NCBI RefSeq assembly: GCF_902506265.1 | Contig: NZ_LR733556.1 | Coordinates: forward strand, 2,504,136 to 2,568,135 | From: Flavobacterium sp. 9AF | GTDB taxonomy: Bacteria > Bacteroidota > Bacteroidia > Flavobacteriales > Flavobacteriaceae | Direction: 5' to 3' | Length of the DNA stretch: 64,000 nt | Shown: one piece after another, positions 43,928 through 53,574 of the stretch | How positions within the stretch are numbered: position 1 is the stretch's first letter | Layout: each line of letters opens with the position of its first letter | The notes under the pieces: generated by a model | What the model saw: the letters and a program-made list of their open reading frames with translations, nothing else | What the model was told of the DNA's origin: nothing | Databases searched by the model: none | Program-made: the position numbers and the translations under genes

Positions 43928-45313
43928 TTATAAGCTTTCACCTTCTTTAAGAATGCGAATTAATTTTTTATTTACGAATTCATCAATACCTAACGGTGAC
44001 ATTTCTCTTCCATAACCAGATCTTTTGGTACCACCAAATGGAAGTTCGACTGAAGATTTAGTAGGATGATTGATGAAAACCATTCCAGAATCAATTTGAT
44101 GTGCTATTTCCTTTCCTTTTTCAATATCTTTTGTAAATACGGAGCCTCCTAAACCAAATTCAGTGTCATTAGCCAAAGCTATAGCTTCTTCTACAGTTTT
44201 AACAATATAAAAACTAGCTACTGGTCCAAAAAGTTCTTCTTTATAGATTTTCATTTTTGGCGTAATATGACTAATAATTGTCGGTTCTATAAAAGCCCCT
44301 TTTAGCTTCGCTCTTTTTCCACCAATTTCAATTTTTGCCCCTTCTGAAACAGCAGTTTCTACCTGCTTTAATATAGTTTCAAGTGCATTTTCACTTGAGA
44401 GAGGCCCTAATTCTGTATCCGCTTCTAAAGGATTACCAAGTTTTAACTTGCTCATGGCGGTTTTAAATTGAGTTAAAAATTCGGAAGCAATTTTTTCCAT
44501 CACAATAAAGCGTTTGGCCGCAATACAACTTTGTCCATTGTTAACTGTTCTCCCTTTTATAGCTAAAGAAACGGTCCTTTCAATATCAGCATCTTCTAAA
44601 ACAATAAAAGGATCACTTCCTCCTAATTCTAATACCGATTTTTTTATATATTTTCCAGCCATCATGGCTAATTCAGAACCTGCTTTTTCACTTCCAGTTA
44701 AAGAGGCACCTTGAATCCGTTTGTCTGCAATAAGTTTAGTTACTTTGGAACCTCTTACAAATAAATTGGTATATACGCCTTCAGGAGCACCAGCTTCTTT
44801 GAAAATATCTTCAATAGCTTTAGCACATTGAGGTACTATAGAAGCATGTTTTAATACAATAGTATTTCCAATCATGATATTGGGTGCTGCAAAACGAGCT
44901 ACCTGATAAAACGGAAAGTTCCATGGTTCAACTCCTAATAAAACACCAATAGGTGTTTTTTTTATATAAGCTTCACCTGAATCAACCTCTATTTTTTCAT
45001 CTTTAAGGAATGTTTCACCATGTTTTGCATAATATTCAAATATAGAAGCAGCATAATCAATTTCGCTTTCAGCTTGTGCTAAAAGTTTTCCCATTTCTAA
45101 GGTAATTAATTTGGATAATTCTGCTTTTTTGGAACGTAAAATAGTACCTACTTTGTTTAAAATAGTAGCCCTTTCTTGGTAACTACTTGTTCTCCAGTTT
45201 AAATATGCAGTATGTGCTTTTTCAAGAGCATGATCAATTTGTTCATTAGTCATTTCGTCAAAAGACTTTAAAATTTCTAATGTAAAAGGATTTGTAGATT
45301 TTATAGACATCAT
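43928..45313 (-). CDS. NAD(P)-dependent succinate-semialdehyde dehydrogenase-like enzyme
   Basis: This 461-residue aldehyde dehydrogenase has the catalytic Glu in LELGGSDPFIVLEDAD and catalytic Cys in NNGQSCIAAKRF, with GVEPWNFPFYQVARFAAP and a C-terminal ELPFGGTKRSGYGRE. Length and motifs fit the succinate-semialdehyde (GabD/YneI) group. Two adjacent ATGs begin the gene (45313, 45310). It lies 8 bases downstream of a small acidic protein gene, so they share a transcript. Confidence 0.87.
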   Translation of the reverse strand: MMSIKSTNPFTLEILKSFDEMTNEQIDHALEKAHTAYLNWRTSSYQERATILNKVGTILRSKKAELSKLITLEMGKLLAQAESEIDYAASIFEYYAKHGETFLKDEKIEVDSGEAYIKKTPIGVLLGVEPWNFPFYQVARFAAPNIMIGNTIVLKHASIVPQCAKAIEDIFKEAGAPEGVYTNLFVRGSKVTKLIADKRIQGASLTGSEKAGSELAMMAGKYIKKSVLELGGSDPFIVLEDADIERTVSLAIKGRTVNNGQSCIAAKRFIVMEKIASEFLTQFKTAMSKLKLGNPLEADTELGPLSSENALETILKQVETAVSEGAKIEIGGKRAKLKGAFIEPTIISHITPKMKIYKEELFGPVASFYIVKTVEEAIALANDTEFGLGGSVFTKDIEKGKEIAHQIDSGMVFINHPTKSSVELPFGGTKRSGYGREMSPLGIDEFVNKKLIRILKEGESL

Positions 45314-45321
45314 AGTATTGT

Positions 45322-45600
45322 TTATTTTGTGTCTGCCTGACTGTAATAGTTGTTCTCTTCATCTTCACTTCCAATGGCTTCTTGTTGATCGTCTAAGGAA
45401 GCTCCTGGAACATCTAAATCAGCACCCAAAGTTACAGTTTTATCAATAGCTTGAGGATTTTTTTTAACTTTAGAAGTGTCTTCTGGATCCACATCCATTT
45501 CTTTTTTGTCTTGATTATAGATGTCTTCAGATGCAGGATAGTTTAAGTCTTTTAAATTAGACTCAATTTCACTTTCTTTTGGATTTTTTATATTTTTCAT
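45322..45600 (-). CDS. Small acidic conserved hypothetical protein
   Basis: This 92-residue hydrophilic protein is rich in D, E, N and K (LGADLDVPGASLDDQQEAIG, SEDEENNYYSQADTK) and is probably disordered. Similar short proteins with a DLDVPGA and DEENNYYS motif are common in flavobacteria but have no known function. It precedes the semialdehyde dehydrogenase gene by 8 bases; a stress-related role is only a guess. Confidence 0.6.
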   Translation of the reverse strand: MKNIKNPKESEIESNLKDLNYPASEDIYNQDKKEMDVDPEDTSKVKKNPQAIDKTVTLGADLDVPGASLDDQQEAIGSEDEENNYYSQADTK

Positions 45601-45755
45601 GATAGAATATTTAAATAAGTTTCATACAAAGTTCTTACTTTTTTAATTTTTTTAAGTTACATATTTTTTATCAAATCTTCTATAATTATGATGTCATTTC
45701 TGTTCTTATCTGTTAAATAATAGTATAAATTATAAATCTTCGTTTGGAAAACAAT

Positions 45756-45763
45756 TATATTTG
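45756..45763 (+). promoter_or_regulatory. -7 element before tgt
   Basis: TATATTTG at 45756-45763 matches the TANNTTTG box 17 bases before the tgt start codon. No TTG with 20-base spacing is seen. Confidence 0.35.
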
Positions 45764-45780
45764 CCCTGTAAAATTTTTAT

Positions 45781-46911
45781 ATGAAGTTTGAATTATTAAG
45801 TAAAGACCCAAAAAGTAAAGCAAGAGCTGGAAAAATTACGACAGATCATGGTGTTATTGAAACACCTATTTTTATGCCAGTTGGAACAGTTGCATCGGTA
45901 AAAGGAGTGCACCAAAGAGAGTTGAAAAACGATATTAATCCAGATATTATTTTAGGAAATACCTATCATTTGTATTTACGTCCACAAACGGATATTTTAG
46001 AAAAAGCAGGAGGTTTGCATAAGTTTATGAATTGGGATAGAAATATCTTAACTGATTCAGGAGGTTATCAAGTATATTCACTGTCTTCGAATAGAAAAAT
46101 TAAAGAAGAAGGTGTAAAATTTAAATCTCATATCGATGGTTCGTATCATTTTTTTTCTCCAGAAAATGTAATGGAAATACAGCGTACCATTGGAGCAGAT
46201 ATTATCATGGCTTTCGACGAATGTACCCCTTATCCCTGTGATTATCGATATGCAAAACGTTCGATGCATATGACACATCGTTGGTTAGATAGATGTATTA
46301 CGCATTTAGATAAATTGCCTTTTAAATATGGATATGAACAAACTTTTTTTCCAATTGTTCAAGGAAGTACTTATAAAGATTTACGAGAACAATCTGCTGA
46401 ATATATAGCGAATGCTGGTGCACAAGGAAATGCTATTGGAGGATTATCTGTAGGAGAACCCGCAGAAGAAATGTATGCCATGACCGAGGTTGTTACAGCT
46501 ATTTTGCCAGAAGATAAACCAAGGTATTTAATGGGAGTTGGTACACCCATAAATATTTTAGAAAATATTGCTTTAGGAATCGATATGTTTGATTGTGTAA
46601 TGCCTACTCGAAATGCTAGAAATGGAATGTTATTTACGGCAAACGGTTCTATAAATATTAAGAATAAAAAATGGGAAGCAGATTTTTCACCCATTGACGA
46701 AATGGGGCATACTTGGGTAGATTTAGAATATTCAAAAGCTTATTTAAGACACTTATTTGCTGCTAATGAATTTTTAGGAAAGCAAATTGCAACCATTCAT
46801 AATTTAGGCTTCTATATGTGGTTAGTACGTGAAGCGAGAAGACAAATTCTCGCGGGTACATTTAGAGAATGGAAAGATAAGATGGTTATTCAAATGAGTC
46901 AACGATTATAA
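45781..46911 (+). CDS. tgt: tRNA-guanine transglycosylase
   Basis: This 376-residue enzyme exchanges guanine-34 of certain tRNAs for a queuosine precursor. The family motifs are clear: ILGNTYHLYLRPQTDIL, DSGGYQVYSLS, the nucleophile region and GVGTPINILENIALGIDMFDC, then MPTRNARNG. The zinc-binding C-x-C-x2-C of most bacterial enzymes is absent; the aligned part is SPIDEMGHTWVDLEYS (Cys replaced at about 308-313), while the ligand His340 remains in TIHN. It starts the conserved block tgt-LptF/G-DMT-accA. Confidence 0.94.
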   Translation: MKFELLSKDPKSKARAGKITTDHGVIETPIFMPVGTVASVKGVHQRELKNDINPDIILGNTYHLYLRPQTDILEKAGGLHKFMNWDRNILTDSGGYQVYSLSSNRKIKEEGVKFKSHIDGSYHFFSPENVMEIQRTIGADIIMAFDECTPYPCDYRYAKRSMHMTHRWLDRCITHLDKLPFKYGYEQTFFPIVQGSTYKDLREQSAEYIANAGAQGNAIGGLSVGEPAEEMYAMTEVVTAILPEDKPRYLMGVGTPINILENIALGIDMFDCVMPTRNARNGMLFTANGSINIKNKKWEADFSPIDEMGHTWVDLEYSKAYLRHLFAANEFLGKQIATIHNLGFYMWLVREARRQILAGTFREWKDKMVIQMSQRL

Positions 46912-46924
46912 AGCAAATTGCAAA

Positions 46925-48004
46925 ATGAAATTAATAGACAAATATATTTTAAAACGTTATTTGGTTACATTTTCTGTAATGTTACTTTTATTCATTCCAA
47001 TTGGAATTGTTATTGATGTTTCAGAAAAAGTAAACAGAATGATTGAGCGGAAAGCTCCTTTTAATGAAATTGTTGTCTATTATGGAGATTTTATTATTTA
47101 TTTTGCCAATTTATTATTCCCTATTTTTTTGTTTTTATCCGTTATTTGGTTCACTTCTAAACTAGCGAATAATACTGAAATTATAGCTATATTAAGTTCG
47201 GGTATCTCTTTCCAGCGTTTTTTAAGACCATTTTTAATTGGAGCAACAATCGTTTGTATTTTTGCTCTATTGATGGGTTTTTTCTTGGTGCCAAAAGCAA
47301 GTAAAGGATTTTTGGATTTTAGGAATACCTATTTGAGAGGAAATAGTAGTAAAACGATGGAAACATCTGATATATTTAGACAAATAAGTGAAGGTGAATA
47401 TATTTATATAAGTAATTATAATTTTTTATCTAAAACAGGTTTTAATTTTACTTATGAAAAATTTAAAGGCAACAAGTTAGTAGAGAAAGTAAATGCTAAT
47501 AGAATAAAATATAATGAAAAAAATAAAAATTATACTTTGTATAATTATATAAAGAGAGATGTAGGTATAAATAATGACATTTTAGAATCAAGTGAGAAAA
47601 AAGAGGTTAATTATAGTTTCGCTCCTGATGAGTTGACCCCCGTTTTTTATATAGCAGAAACTATGACTATTGGCGAATTGTACTCTTTTATTAATAAAGA
47701 AAAGAAAAAGGGAAATACTCGTATTAATGCATATCAAGTTATATTGTATAAAAAATTTAGTTTACCCGTTTCGGCTTTTATCTTAACTATTATTGCAGTA
47801 GCAGTTTCCTCTATGAAAAGAAGAGGAGGTATGGGAGTTAATTTGGCAATTGGAATTGTAATTGCATTTACATTTATTTTCTTTGACAAAGTATTTGGTA
47901 CTATAGCAGAAAATTCAGATTTCTCACCATTGTTAGCAGTTTGGATTCCTAATATTGTTTTTGGTACTTTAGCTTTTTATTTACTTCGCAATGCAAAAAG
48001 GTAA
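46925..48004 (+). CDS. LptF/LptG-family LPS export permease
   Basis: This 359-residue permease has six transmembrane helices, three at each end (residues about 10-110 and 268-358), around a periplasmic beta-jellyroll-type domain. It starts with KLIDKYILKRYLVTFSVMLLL, typical of LptF/LptG, and ends with PVSAFILTIIAVAVSSMKRRGG and NIVFGTLAFYLL. In flavobacteria the gene often follows tgt. Whether it corresponds to LptF or LptG cannot be told. The next gene overlaps it by 14 bases. Confidence 0.9.
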   Translation: MKLIDKYILKRYLVTFSVMLLLFIPIGIVIDVSEKVNRMIERKAPFNEIVVYYGDFIIYFANLLFPIFLFLSVIWFTSKLANNTEIIAILSSGISFQRFLRPFLIGATIVCIFALLMGFFLVPKASKGFLDFRNTYLRGNSSKTMETSDIFRQISEGEYIYISNYNFLSKTGFNFTYEKFKGNKLVEKVNANRIKYNEKNKNYTLYNYIKRDVGINNDILESSEKKEVNYSFAPDELTPVFYIAETMTIGELYSFINKEKKKGNTRINAYQVILYKKFSLPVSAFILTIIAVAVSSMKRRGGMGVNLAIGIVIAFTFIFFDKVFGTIAENSDFSPLLAVWIPNIVFGTLAFYLLRNAKR

Positions 48005-48902
48005 CTATTTAAAGAATTATTTGCATCTTCATCTAATTGTGTTTATTTGGGGATTTACGGCTATATTAGGAAAACTAATTTCTCTAAAAGCATTAGATTT
48101 AGTTTGGTATCGCATGTTTTTTGCAACTATTTTTATTGCTTTATTTATAGGATTAAAAAAGCAATCTGTTAAAATTTCTTTGAAAACTTTTGTAGGATTT
48201 GCATTATCAGGAATTATAATTGCTGGACATTGGTTTACTTTTTATGAAGCTATAAAAGTGTCTAACATTTCTATAACTTTAGCATGCTTGTCTACTGGGG
48301 CTTTTTTTGCTTCTTTAATTGAACCCATTTTATACAAAAGAAAAGTGGTGGGTTATGAAGTCTTGTTTGGAATTATAACTGTAATTGGTTTAAGTATTAT
48401 TTTTAAAGTTGAAACGCAGTATAAAATGGGTATCTATCTTGCTGTAACTTCCGCATTTTTATCTGCTCTTTTCTCTGTAATTAATGGAAAATATGCTAAA
48501 GAATACAATGCAAATATTATTTCTTTTTATGAATTAGGTGTTGGTGTACTATTTTTAAGCTGTATTATGTTATTTAATCAAAAGTTTGATGCCTCTTTTT
48601 TTTCTTTATCTACTAAAGATTTAATTTGGTTACTAGTGCTTTCATCTATATGTACTGCTTATGCTTTTTCGGCTTCTGTAAAAGTGATGAAAATTATAAG
48701 TCCTTTTACGGTTATGTTAACCATTAATTTAGAACCAATTTATGGAATTATTCTAGCCTTAGTTATATTTAGTGACTCCGAGCACATGAATTCTATGTTT
48801 TATGTGGGAGCATTCATTATTCTAGCAACAGTTATTGCTAATGGTGTTGTTAAAAATTATAAAAAAAGAAAACTAAATCAGCGTCAATACAACGTTAATT
48901 AA
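47991..48902 (+). CDS. EamA-family (DMT) transporter
   Basis: This 303-residue protein has ten hydrophobic segments in two EamA repeats (FIWGFTAILGKLISLKALDL; then FYELGVGVLFLSCIMLF). The family exports or imports amino acids, sugars or other metabolites; no substrate can be assigned. It starts inside the end of the LptF/LptG-type gene and precedes accA. Confidence 0.85.
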   Translation: MQKGNYLKNYLHLHLIVFIWGFTAILGKLISLKALDLVWYRMFFATIFIALFIGLKKQSVKISLKTFVGFALSGIIIAGHWFTFYEAIKVSNISITLACLSTGAFFASLIEPILYKRKVVGYEVLFGIITVIGLSIIFKVETQYKMGIYLAVTSAFLSALFSVINGKYAKEYNANIISFYELGVGVLFLSCIMLFNQKFDASFFSLSTKDLIWLLVLSSICTAYAFSASVKVMKIISPFTVMLTINLEPIYGIILALVIFSDSEHMNSMFYVGAFIILATVIANGVVKNYKKRKLNQRQYNVN

Positions 48903-48913
48903 TTTGAAAATTT

Positions 48914-48921
48914 TATCTTTG
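48914..48921 (+). promoter_or_regulatory. -7 element before accA
   Basis: TATCTTTG at 48914-48921 fits the TANNTTTG box 31 bases upstream of the accA start codon. The -33 box is not clear. Confidence 0.35.
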
Positions 48922-48952
48922 TAAAGACAAACGAAACCCAAAATTTAGTCCA

Positions 48953-49906
48953 ATGGAATATTTAGATTTTGAATTACCTATCAAAGAACTTGAAGACCAA
49001 TTAGATAAATGTGTTATCATTGGCCAAGAATCAGATGTTGATGTTACTCAAACCTGTCAACAAATAGAAAAAAAATTAGAAGAAACTAAGAAGAATATAT
49101 ATAAGAATTTGACTGCATGGCAACGTGTTCAAATGTCAAGACACCCTAATCGTCCCTATACTATGGATCATATTAAGGCATTGTGTGGAGATACTTTCTT
49201 AGAACTTTTCGGAGACCGTGCTTTTAAAGATGATAAAGCAATGGTAGGAGGATTGGGAAAGATTGATGGTCAATCTTATATGATTATTGGTCAACAAAAA
49301 GGATATAATACTAAAACGCGTCAGTATCGTAATTTTGGTATGGCAAATCCTGAAGGTTATCGAAAAGCATTACGCTTGATGAAAATGGCAGAAAAATTTG
49401 GAATCCCTGTAGTTACTTTAGTAGACACTCCAGGTGCTTATCCAGGATTAGAGGCTGAAGAAAGAGGTCAAGGTGAAGCTATTGCTAGAAACATTTTGGA
49501 GATGATTCGCCTTAAAGTGCCAATTATTACTGTTATAGTGGGAGAAGGAGCTTCTGGAGGTGCTTTAGGTATTGGAGTAGGTGATAGAGTATATATGTTA
49601 GAAAATACATGGTATTCAGTTATTTCACCTGAGTCTTGTTCTTCTATTTTATGGAGAAGTTGGGAATATAAGGAGCAAGCTGCTGAAGCTTTAAAATTGA
49701 CTGCTACAGATATGAAAAAACAAAAATTGATTGATGATATTATTCCTGAACCATTAGGAGGAGCGCATCATGACAGAGAAACCACTTTCAGAACAGTTGA
49801 AAAATACATTACTAAAGCATATAACGAATTGAAAGAGTTATCAACAGAAGATTTGATAATGCAACGTATGGATAAATATAGTAAAATGGGTGAATTTAAA
49901 GAATAA
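48953..49906 (+). CDS. accA: Acetyl-CoA carboxylase carboxyltransferase subunit alpha
   Basis: This 317-residue subunit carries the typical alpha motifs: [25 protein letters not shown]-like [49 protein letters not shown] and [16 protein letters not shown]. With AccD it transfers carboxyl groups from biotin carrier protein to acetyl-CoA in fatty acid synthesis. accD lies elsewhere. A terminator follows. Confidence 0.96.
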   Translation: MEYLDFELPIKELEDQLDKCVIIGQESDVDVTQTCQQIEKKLEETKKNIYKNLTAWQRVQMSRHPNRPYTMDHIKALCGDTFLELFGDRAFKDDKAMVGGLGKIDGQSYMIIGQQKGYNTKTRQYRNFGMANPEGYRKALRLMKMAEKFGIPVVTLVDTPGAYPGLEAEERGQGEAIARNILEMIRLKVPIITVIVGEGASGGALGIGVGDRVYMLENTWYSVISPESCSSILWRSWEYKEQAAEALKLTATDMKKQKLIDDIIPEPLGGAHHDRETTFRTVEKYITKAYNELKELSTEDLIMQRMDKYSKMGEFKE

Positions 49907-49929
49907 TTCATTTTGCCTTCGATTTTAAG

Positions 49930-49959
49930 TCCGAAGCATGATTGTTTCGGATTTTTTTT
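49930..49959 (+). terminator. Terminator after accA
   Basis: TCCGAA (49930-49935) and TTCGGA (49946-49951) form a stem with a 10-base loop, followed by eight T. It separates accA from dnaB. Confidence 0.78.
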
Positions 49960-50058
49960 GCGTTATAAACAAAGTTAAAGAGGTTATAAACAGTTTTTTA
50001 ACAGACCGATATTAATAATTACAATTCAAAATAGTTAAATTTTGGTTACCTTCGCGTT

Positions 50059-51606
50059 ATGGAAAATATCAGAAATAGTAGTCCTTTAAAAGTAGATAAA
50101 ACGACTATAATTAATTTAGAAAGAGGAAAATTGCCTCCACAAGCAGTTGATTTAGAGGAAGCTGTGATAGGTGCAATGATGATTGATAAGAAAGGAGTTG
50201 ATGAAGTAATTGATATTTTACAACCAGATGCTTTTTATAAGGAATCGCACAAGTATATTTTTGAGGCTATTGTGCAATTGTTTAATGATACACAACCTAT
50301 AGATTTACTTACGGTTTCTGCTCAATTAAAGAAAAATGGTAAATTAGATTTAGCGGGAGGAGATTTTTATTTGATTCAATTAACCCAAAAGATATCTTCT
50401 TCCGCACATATCGAATTTCATTCTAGAATTATACTACAAAAATTTATCCAAAGAAGTTTAATAAAAATATCTAGTGAAATTATTGAGGAATCATATGATG
50501 AAACGACTGATGTTTTTGATTTGTTAGATAAAGCAGAATCTAAATTATACGAAGTAACGCAAGGAAACATTAAAAGAAGTTCAGAAACGGCTCAAAGTTT
50601 GGTTATTCAAGCCAAAAAAAGAATTGAAGAAATAGCAGGGAAAGAAGGTTTGAGTGGTATTCCTACCGGTTTTCATGATTTAGATAAACTAACTTCTGGC
50701 TGGCAACCATCCGATTTAATTATTGTTGCTGCGCGTCCTGGTATGGGTAAAACGGCTTTTACACTATCTATGGCTAGAAATATGGCTATTGATTATCAAG
50801 CGCCTGTTGCTTTTTTCTCTCTTGAGATGTCGTCAGTACAGTTAATTACTCGATTGATTTCTTCAGAAACTGGTTTGTCTTCTGAAAAATTGCGTACTGG
50901 AAAATTAGAAAAACACGAGTGGGAACAATTGTCTATTAAAGTAAAAGATTTAGAAAAAGCGCCTTTGTATATAGACGATACACCTTCTTTATCGATTTTT
51001 GATTTACGTGCCAAAGCTAGACGATTAGCTTCTCAATATGGAATTAAAATGATTGTAATTGATTATCTTCAATTGATGACAGCAGGAGGAAATGGAAAAG
51101 GAGGAGGTAATAGAGAGCAAGAAATTTCAACTATATCTAGGAATTTAAAAGCTTTAGCTAAAGAATTAAATGTGCCTGTTATTGCCCTCTCTCAGTTATC
51201 TCGTGCTGTGGAAACACGTGGTTCAAGTAAAAGACCTTTGCTTTCAGATTTAAGGGAATCGGGAGCTATTGAACAGGATGCAGATATAGTATCTTTTATA
51301 TATAGACCAGAATATTATAAAATTGATGAATGGGATGATGAGGAAAGAAGCCCTACTCAAGGTCAAGCGGAATTTATTGTAGCTAAACATAGAAATGGTG
51401 GTTTAGATAACATCCGATTGAAATTTGTGGGAAGTTTAGGAAAATTTGATAATCTAGATGATTTTAGTTCTCCATTTGATGAATTACCTTCTAAAATGAA
51501 TTTAGATGATCAAAACCCATTCGCAACACCTAATCTACCTTCTCCAAATGAAGCTTTTGGCAGTAGTTTTAATTCTGACGATGATGATTCTGATGTACCT
51601 TTTTAA
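50059..51606 (+). CDS. dnaB: Replicative DNA helicase DnaB
   Basis: This 515-residue helicase has the N-terminal DnaB domain (LPPQAVDLEEAVIGAMMID, residues about 24-42) and the RecA-like core with Walker A in ARPGMGKTAF, FFSLEMSSVQL, the Walker B region MIVIDYLQLM, and NVPVIALSQLSRAVE, SDLRESGAIEQDAD. It ends with an acidic, serine-rich tail ESSDDDD-like, common in Bacteroidota DnaB. No inteins are visible. Confidence 0.96.
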   Translation: MENIRNSSPLKVDKTTIINLERGKLPPQAVDLEEAVIGAMMIDKKGVDEVIDILQPDAFYKESHKYIFEAIVQLFNDTQPIDLLTVSAQLKKNGKLDLAGGDFYLIQLTQKISSSAHIEFHSRIILQKFIQRSLIKISSEIIEESYDETTDVFDLLDKAESKLYEVTQGNIKRSSETAQSLVIQAKKRIEEIAGKEGLSGIPTGFHDLDKLTSGWQPSDLIIVAARPGMGKTAFTLSMARNMAIDYQAPVAFFSLEMSSVQLITRLISSETGLSSEKLRTGKLEKHEWEQLSIKVKDLEKAPLYIDDTPSLSIFDLRAKARRLASQYGIKMIVIDYLQLMTAGGNGKGGGNREQEISTISRNLKALAKELNVPVIALSQLSRAVETRGSSKRPLLSDLRESGAIEQDADIVSFIYRPEYYKIDEWDDEERSPTQGQAEFIVAKHRNGGLDNIRLKFVGSLGKFDNLDDFSSPFDELPSKMNLDDQNPFATPNLPSPNEAFGSSFNSDDDDSDVPF

Positions 51607-51618
51607 AAAAATCAATAA

Positions 51619-51649
51619 AAAAAGAGATTTCAATTTGAAATCTCTTTTT
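51619..51649. terminator. Terminator after dnaB
   Basis: A 14-bp perfect stem (AAAAAGAGATTTCA and complement, 51619-51632 with 51636-51649) with a 3-base loop ends in T. The minus-strand gene at 51661 converges here, so it may serve both strands. Confidence 0.8.
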
Positions 51650-51660
51650 GTTTGTCATTA

Positions 51661-52170
51661 TTATTTTATTAAATGAAAATTAAATTTTGATAAAGTATAA
51701 TTTTCTCTAAAATCATTTTTTGGACTATCTTCAATTTTTAAATTTGGATTATATTTCCAAATAGAGCAATGTATATTGCAACCAAATTTTGATAAATATA
51801 TTTCACTTATTAATGGTTTATAGCCCTCAGCAGTTATTTCAATTTCAATTTTTTCTATAACTTTATTGTTTATACTAGAAAAGCCAGTTTTAATTTCATA
51901 AAAGCTATCTTCAGTCTCTAAATATTGATCATATGATAATCTACTTTTGAGAGGTTTTATTTTCATGGAAACTTTATTAATTGGTTCTAAAGTTATCGCA
52001 TCAACAAAATTACCTTTAAGAATAATCTCTCTATTTGAAAAACTTGATGATAAATTTATCTTATTATTAATTTTTTTTTCTGTTTCAAATGAGTATAAAT
52101 TGGAACCCGATAATAAAAGTGAACCAGTTGTAAAGGCACTCATTTTTTTTACAAAATTTCTTCTTTCCAT
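51661..52170 (-). CDS. Hypothetical protein with Tat-like signal
   Basis: This 169-residue protein begins MERRNFVKKMSAFTTGSLLL, with twin arginines and a hydrophobic run, a possible Tat signal. The mature part starts with a beta-sandwich-like segment (ILKGNFVDAITLEPINKVSM) reminiscent of intradiol-dioxygenase or regulatory carboxypeptidase-like beta domains, ending in YKPLISEIYL. No catalytic residues can be named. It lies next to the SprB-repeat remnant on the same strand. Confidence 0.55.
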   Translation of the reverse strand: MERRNFVKKMSAFTTGSLLLSGSNLYSFETEKKINNKINLSSSFSNREIILKGNFVDAITLEPINKVSMKIKPLKSRLSYDQYLETEDSFYEIKTGFSSINNKVIEKIEIEITAEGYKPLISEIYLSKFGCNIHCSIWKYNPNLKIEDSPKNDFRENYTLSKFNFHLIK

Positions 52171-52278
52171 AATGTTTGGATTGGTTATTAATGCAGTAAT
52201 ACTGATAAAAAAATAAAAGGGTTGTTACGAGAATTCATAACAACCACTTTTAAAATTATCGTTAGTTAAAAGTAATCA

Positions 52279-53505
52279 TTATTTTTTAATTATAAGTCTC
52301 TGAGCTTTCATTTGATTGTTCGATAAACTCTTGATAAAATAGATACCATCTGCTAAATTATCAATATTAATATTGTTTTCAATATTCGAAACCACCTTGA
52401 AATTTCTAACAGTTTGACCTAGTTGATTTACTATTACAAAATCATCTTCTTTATCCGATTCAATTGTAATTATTCCATTACTAGGGTTTGGATAAATGAT
52501 AAAATTAATATTGTTTTCAAATCCTTTTATATCTAAGGCTGTAACGGTATAACAAGTTGATTCTACATTACATCCATTAAAAGTTATAGAAACTTTATAA
52601 TCTCCAAGACTTGAAGGTGTAAAATCTTGATTGGTTTCTCCAACTAATAATGTATTTGGACATTCATACCATTGGTAAGTCATACCTGCATCACTAGCAT
52701 TTGCTGATAGAATTCCTGTTGTGTTTTCAGAAATTGTATTGTCAATTGCTGTTGGTTGTGTAATTGTAAAGTTAACTGAAGTAGTACAGCTATTCGCATC
52801 GGTTACAGTACAAGTCCATGTGCCAGCAGTTAAACCGGTTACAGAAGGAGTTCCATCTCCAGTTGGGTTACCAGGCGTCCAATTATAAGTATATCCACCA
52901 GCACCACCAGTTGCTACATTTACAGCTGCTGCACCATTCGCTTCTCCATTACATGCTACATCTGTTTGAGAAGCAGGAGTAAGGGATAAAGCTGTTGGTT
53001 GTGTAATTGTAAAGTTAACTGAAGTAGTACAATTATTCGCATCAGTTACAGTACAAGTCCATGTGCCAGCAGTTAAGCCAGTTACAGAAGGAGTTCCATC
53101 CCCAGTTGGGTTACCAGGAGTCCAATTATAAGTATATCCACCAGCACCACCAGTTGCTACATTCACAGCCGCAGCACCATTCGCTTCTCCATTACATGCT
53201 ACATCTGTTTGAGAAGCAGGAGTAAGGGATAAAGCTGTTGGTTGTGTAATTGTAAAGTTAACAGAAGTAGTACAGCTATTCGCATCGGTTACAGTACAAG
53301 TCCATGTACCAGCAGTTAAACCGGTTACAGAAGGAGTTCCATCACCAGTTGGGTTACCAGGAGTCCAATTATAAGTATATCCACCAGCACCACCAGTTGC
53401 TACATTCACAGCTGCAGCACCATTTGATCCACCATTACAAGCAATATTGGTTTGAGAGGCAGGAGTAAGTGAATTGATACACCTATCAAAATTTTTAGTT
53501 TTTAT
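52279..53505 (-). pseudogene. 5'-truncated SprB-repeat surface protein with T9SS sorting domain
   Basis: The open frame extends from 53505 to 52279, with no ATG or signal peptide at its start: it opens in TKNFDRCINSLTPASQTNIA, just after a stop codon. It contains three nearly identical 81-residue SprB-type repeats (GGYTYNWTPGNPTGDGTPSV, TCTVTDANSCTTSVNF), an Ig-like segment and a C-terminal T9SS type A signal (INFIIYPNPSNGIITIES to KAQRLIIKK). SprB-type proteins are long gliding or adhesion filaments. Here the N-terminal part is gone, or collapsed by assembly of near-identical repeats. Confidence 0.68.
52748..53476 (-). repeat. Three tandem 243-bp repeats coding SprB units
   Basis: Units at 52748-52990, 52991-53233 and 53234-53476 are nearly identical in DNA, with only scattered third-position changes. 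Each codes 81 residues including one cysteine pair. Such identity allows copy-number change by recombination or collapse in short-read assembly. A diverged partial unit lies to the right. Confidence 0.88.
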
Positions 53506-53574
53506 TTATTAAGTATTTTAGTTATCCAAATATTTGTAAGTGTTTTACAGTATTTAAAAGAAAATAATCTTTAT

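Noticed and set aside
53410..53574. Start of the SprB-repeat protein at a GTG near 53409
   Set aside because: The frame stays open upstream with homologous repeat sequence, and no signal peptide follows the GTG; it is not a natural start.
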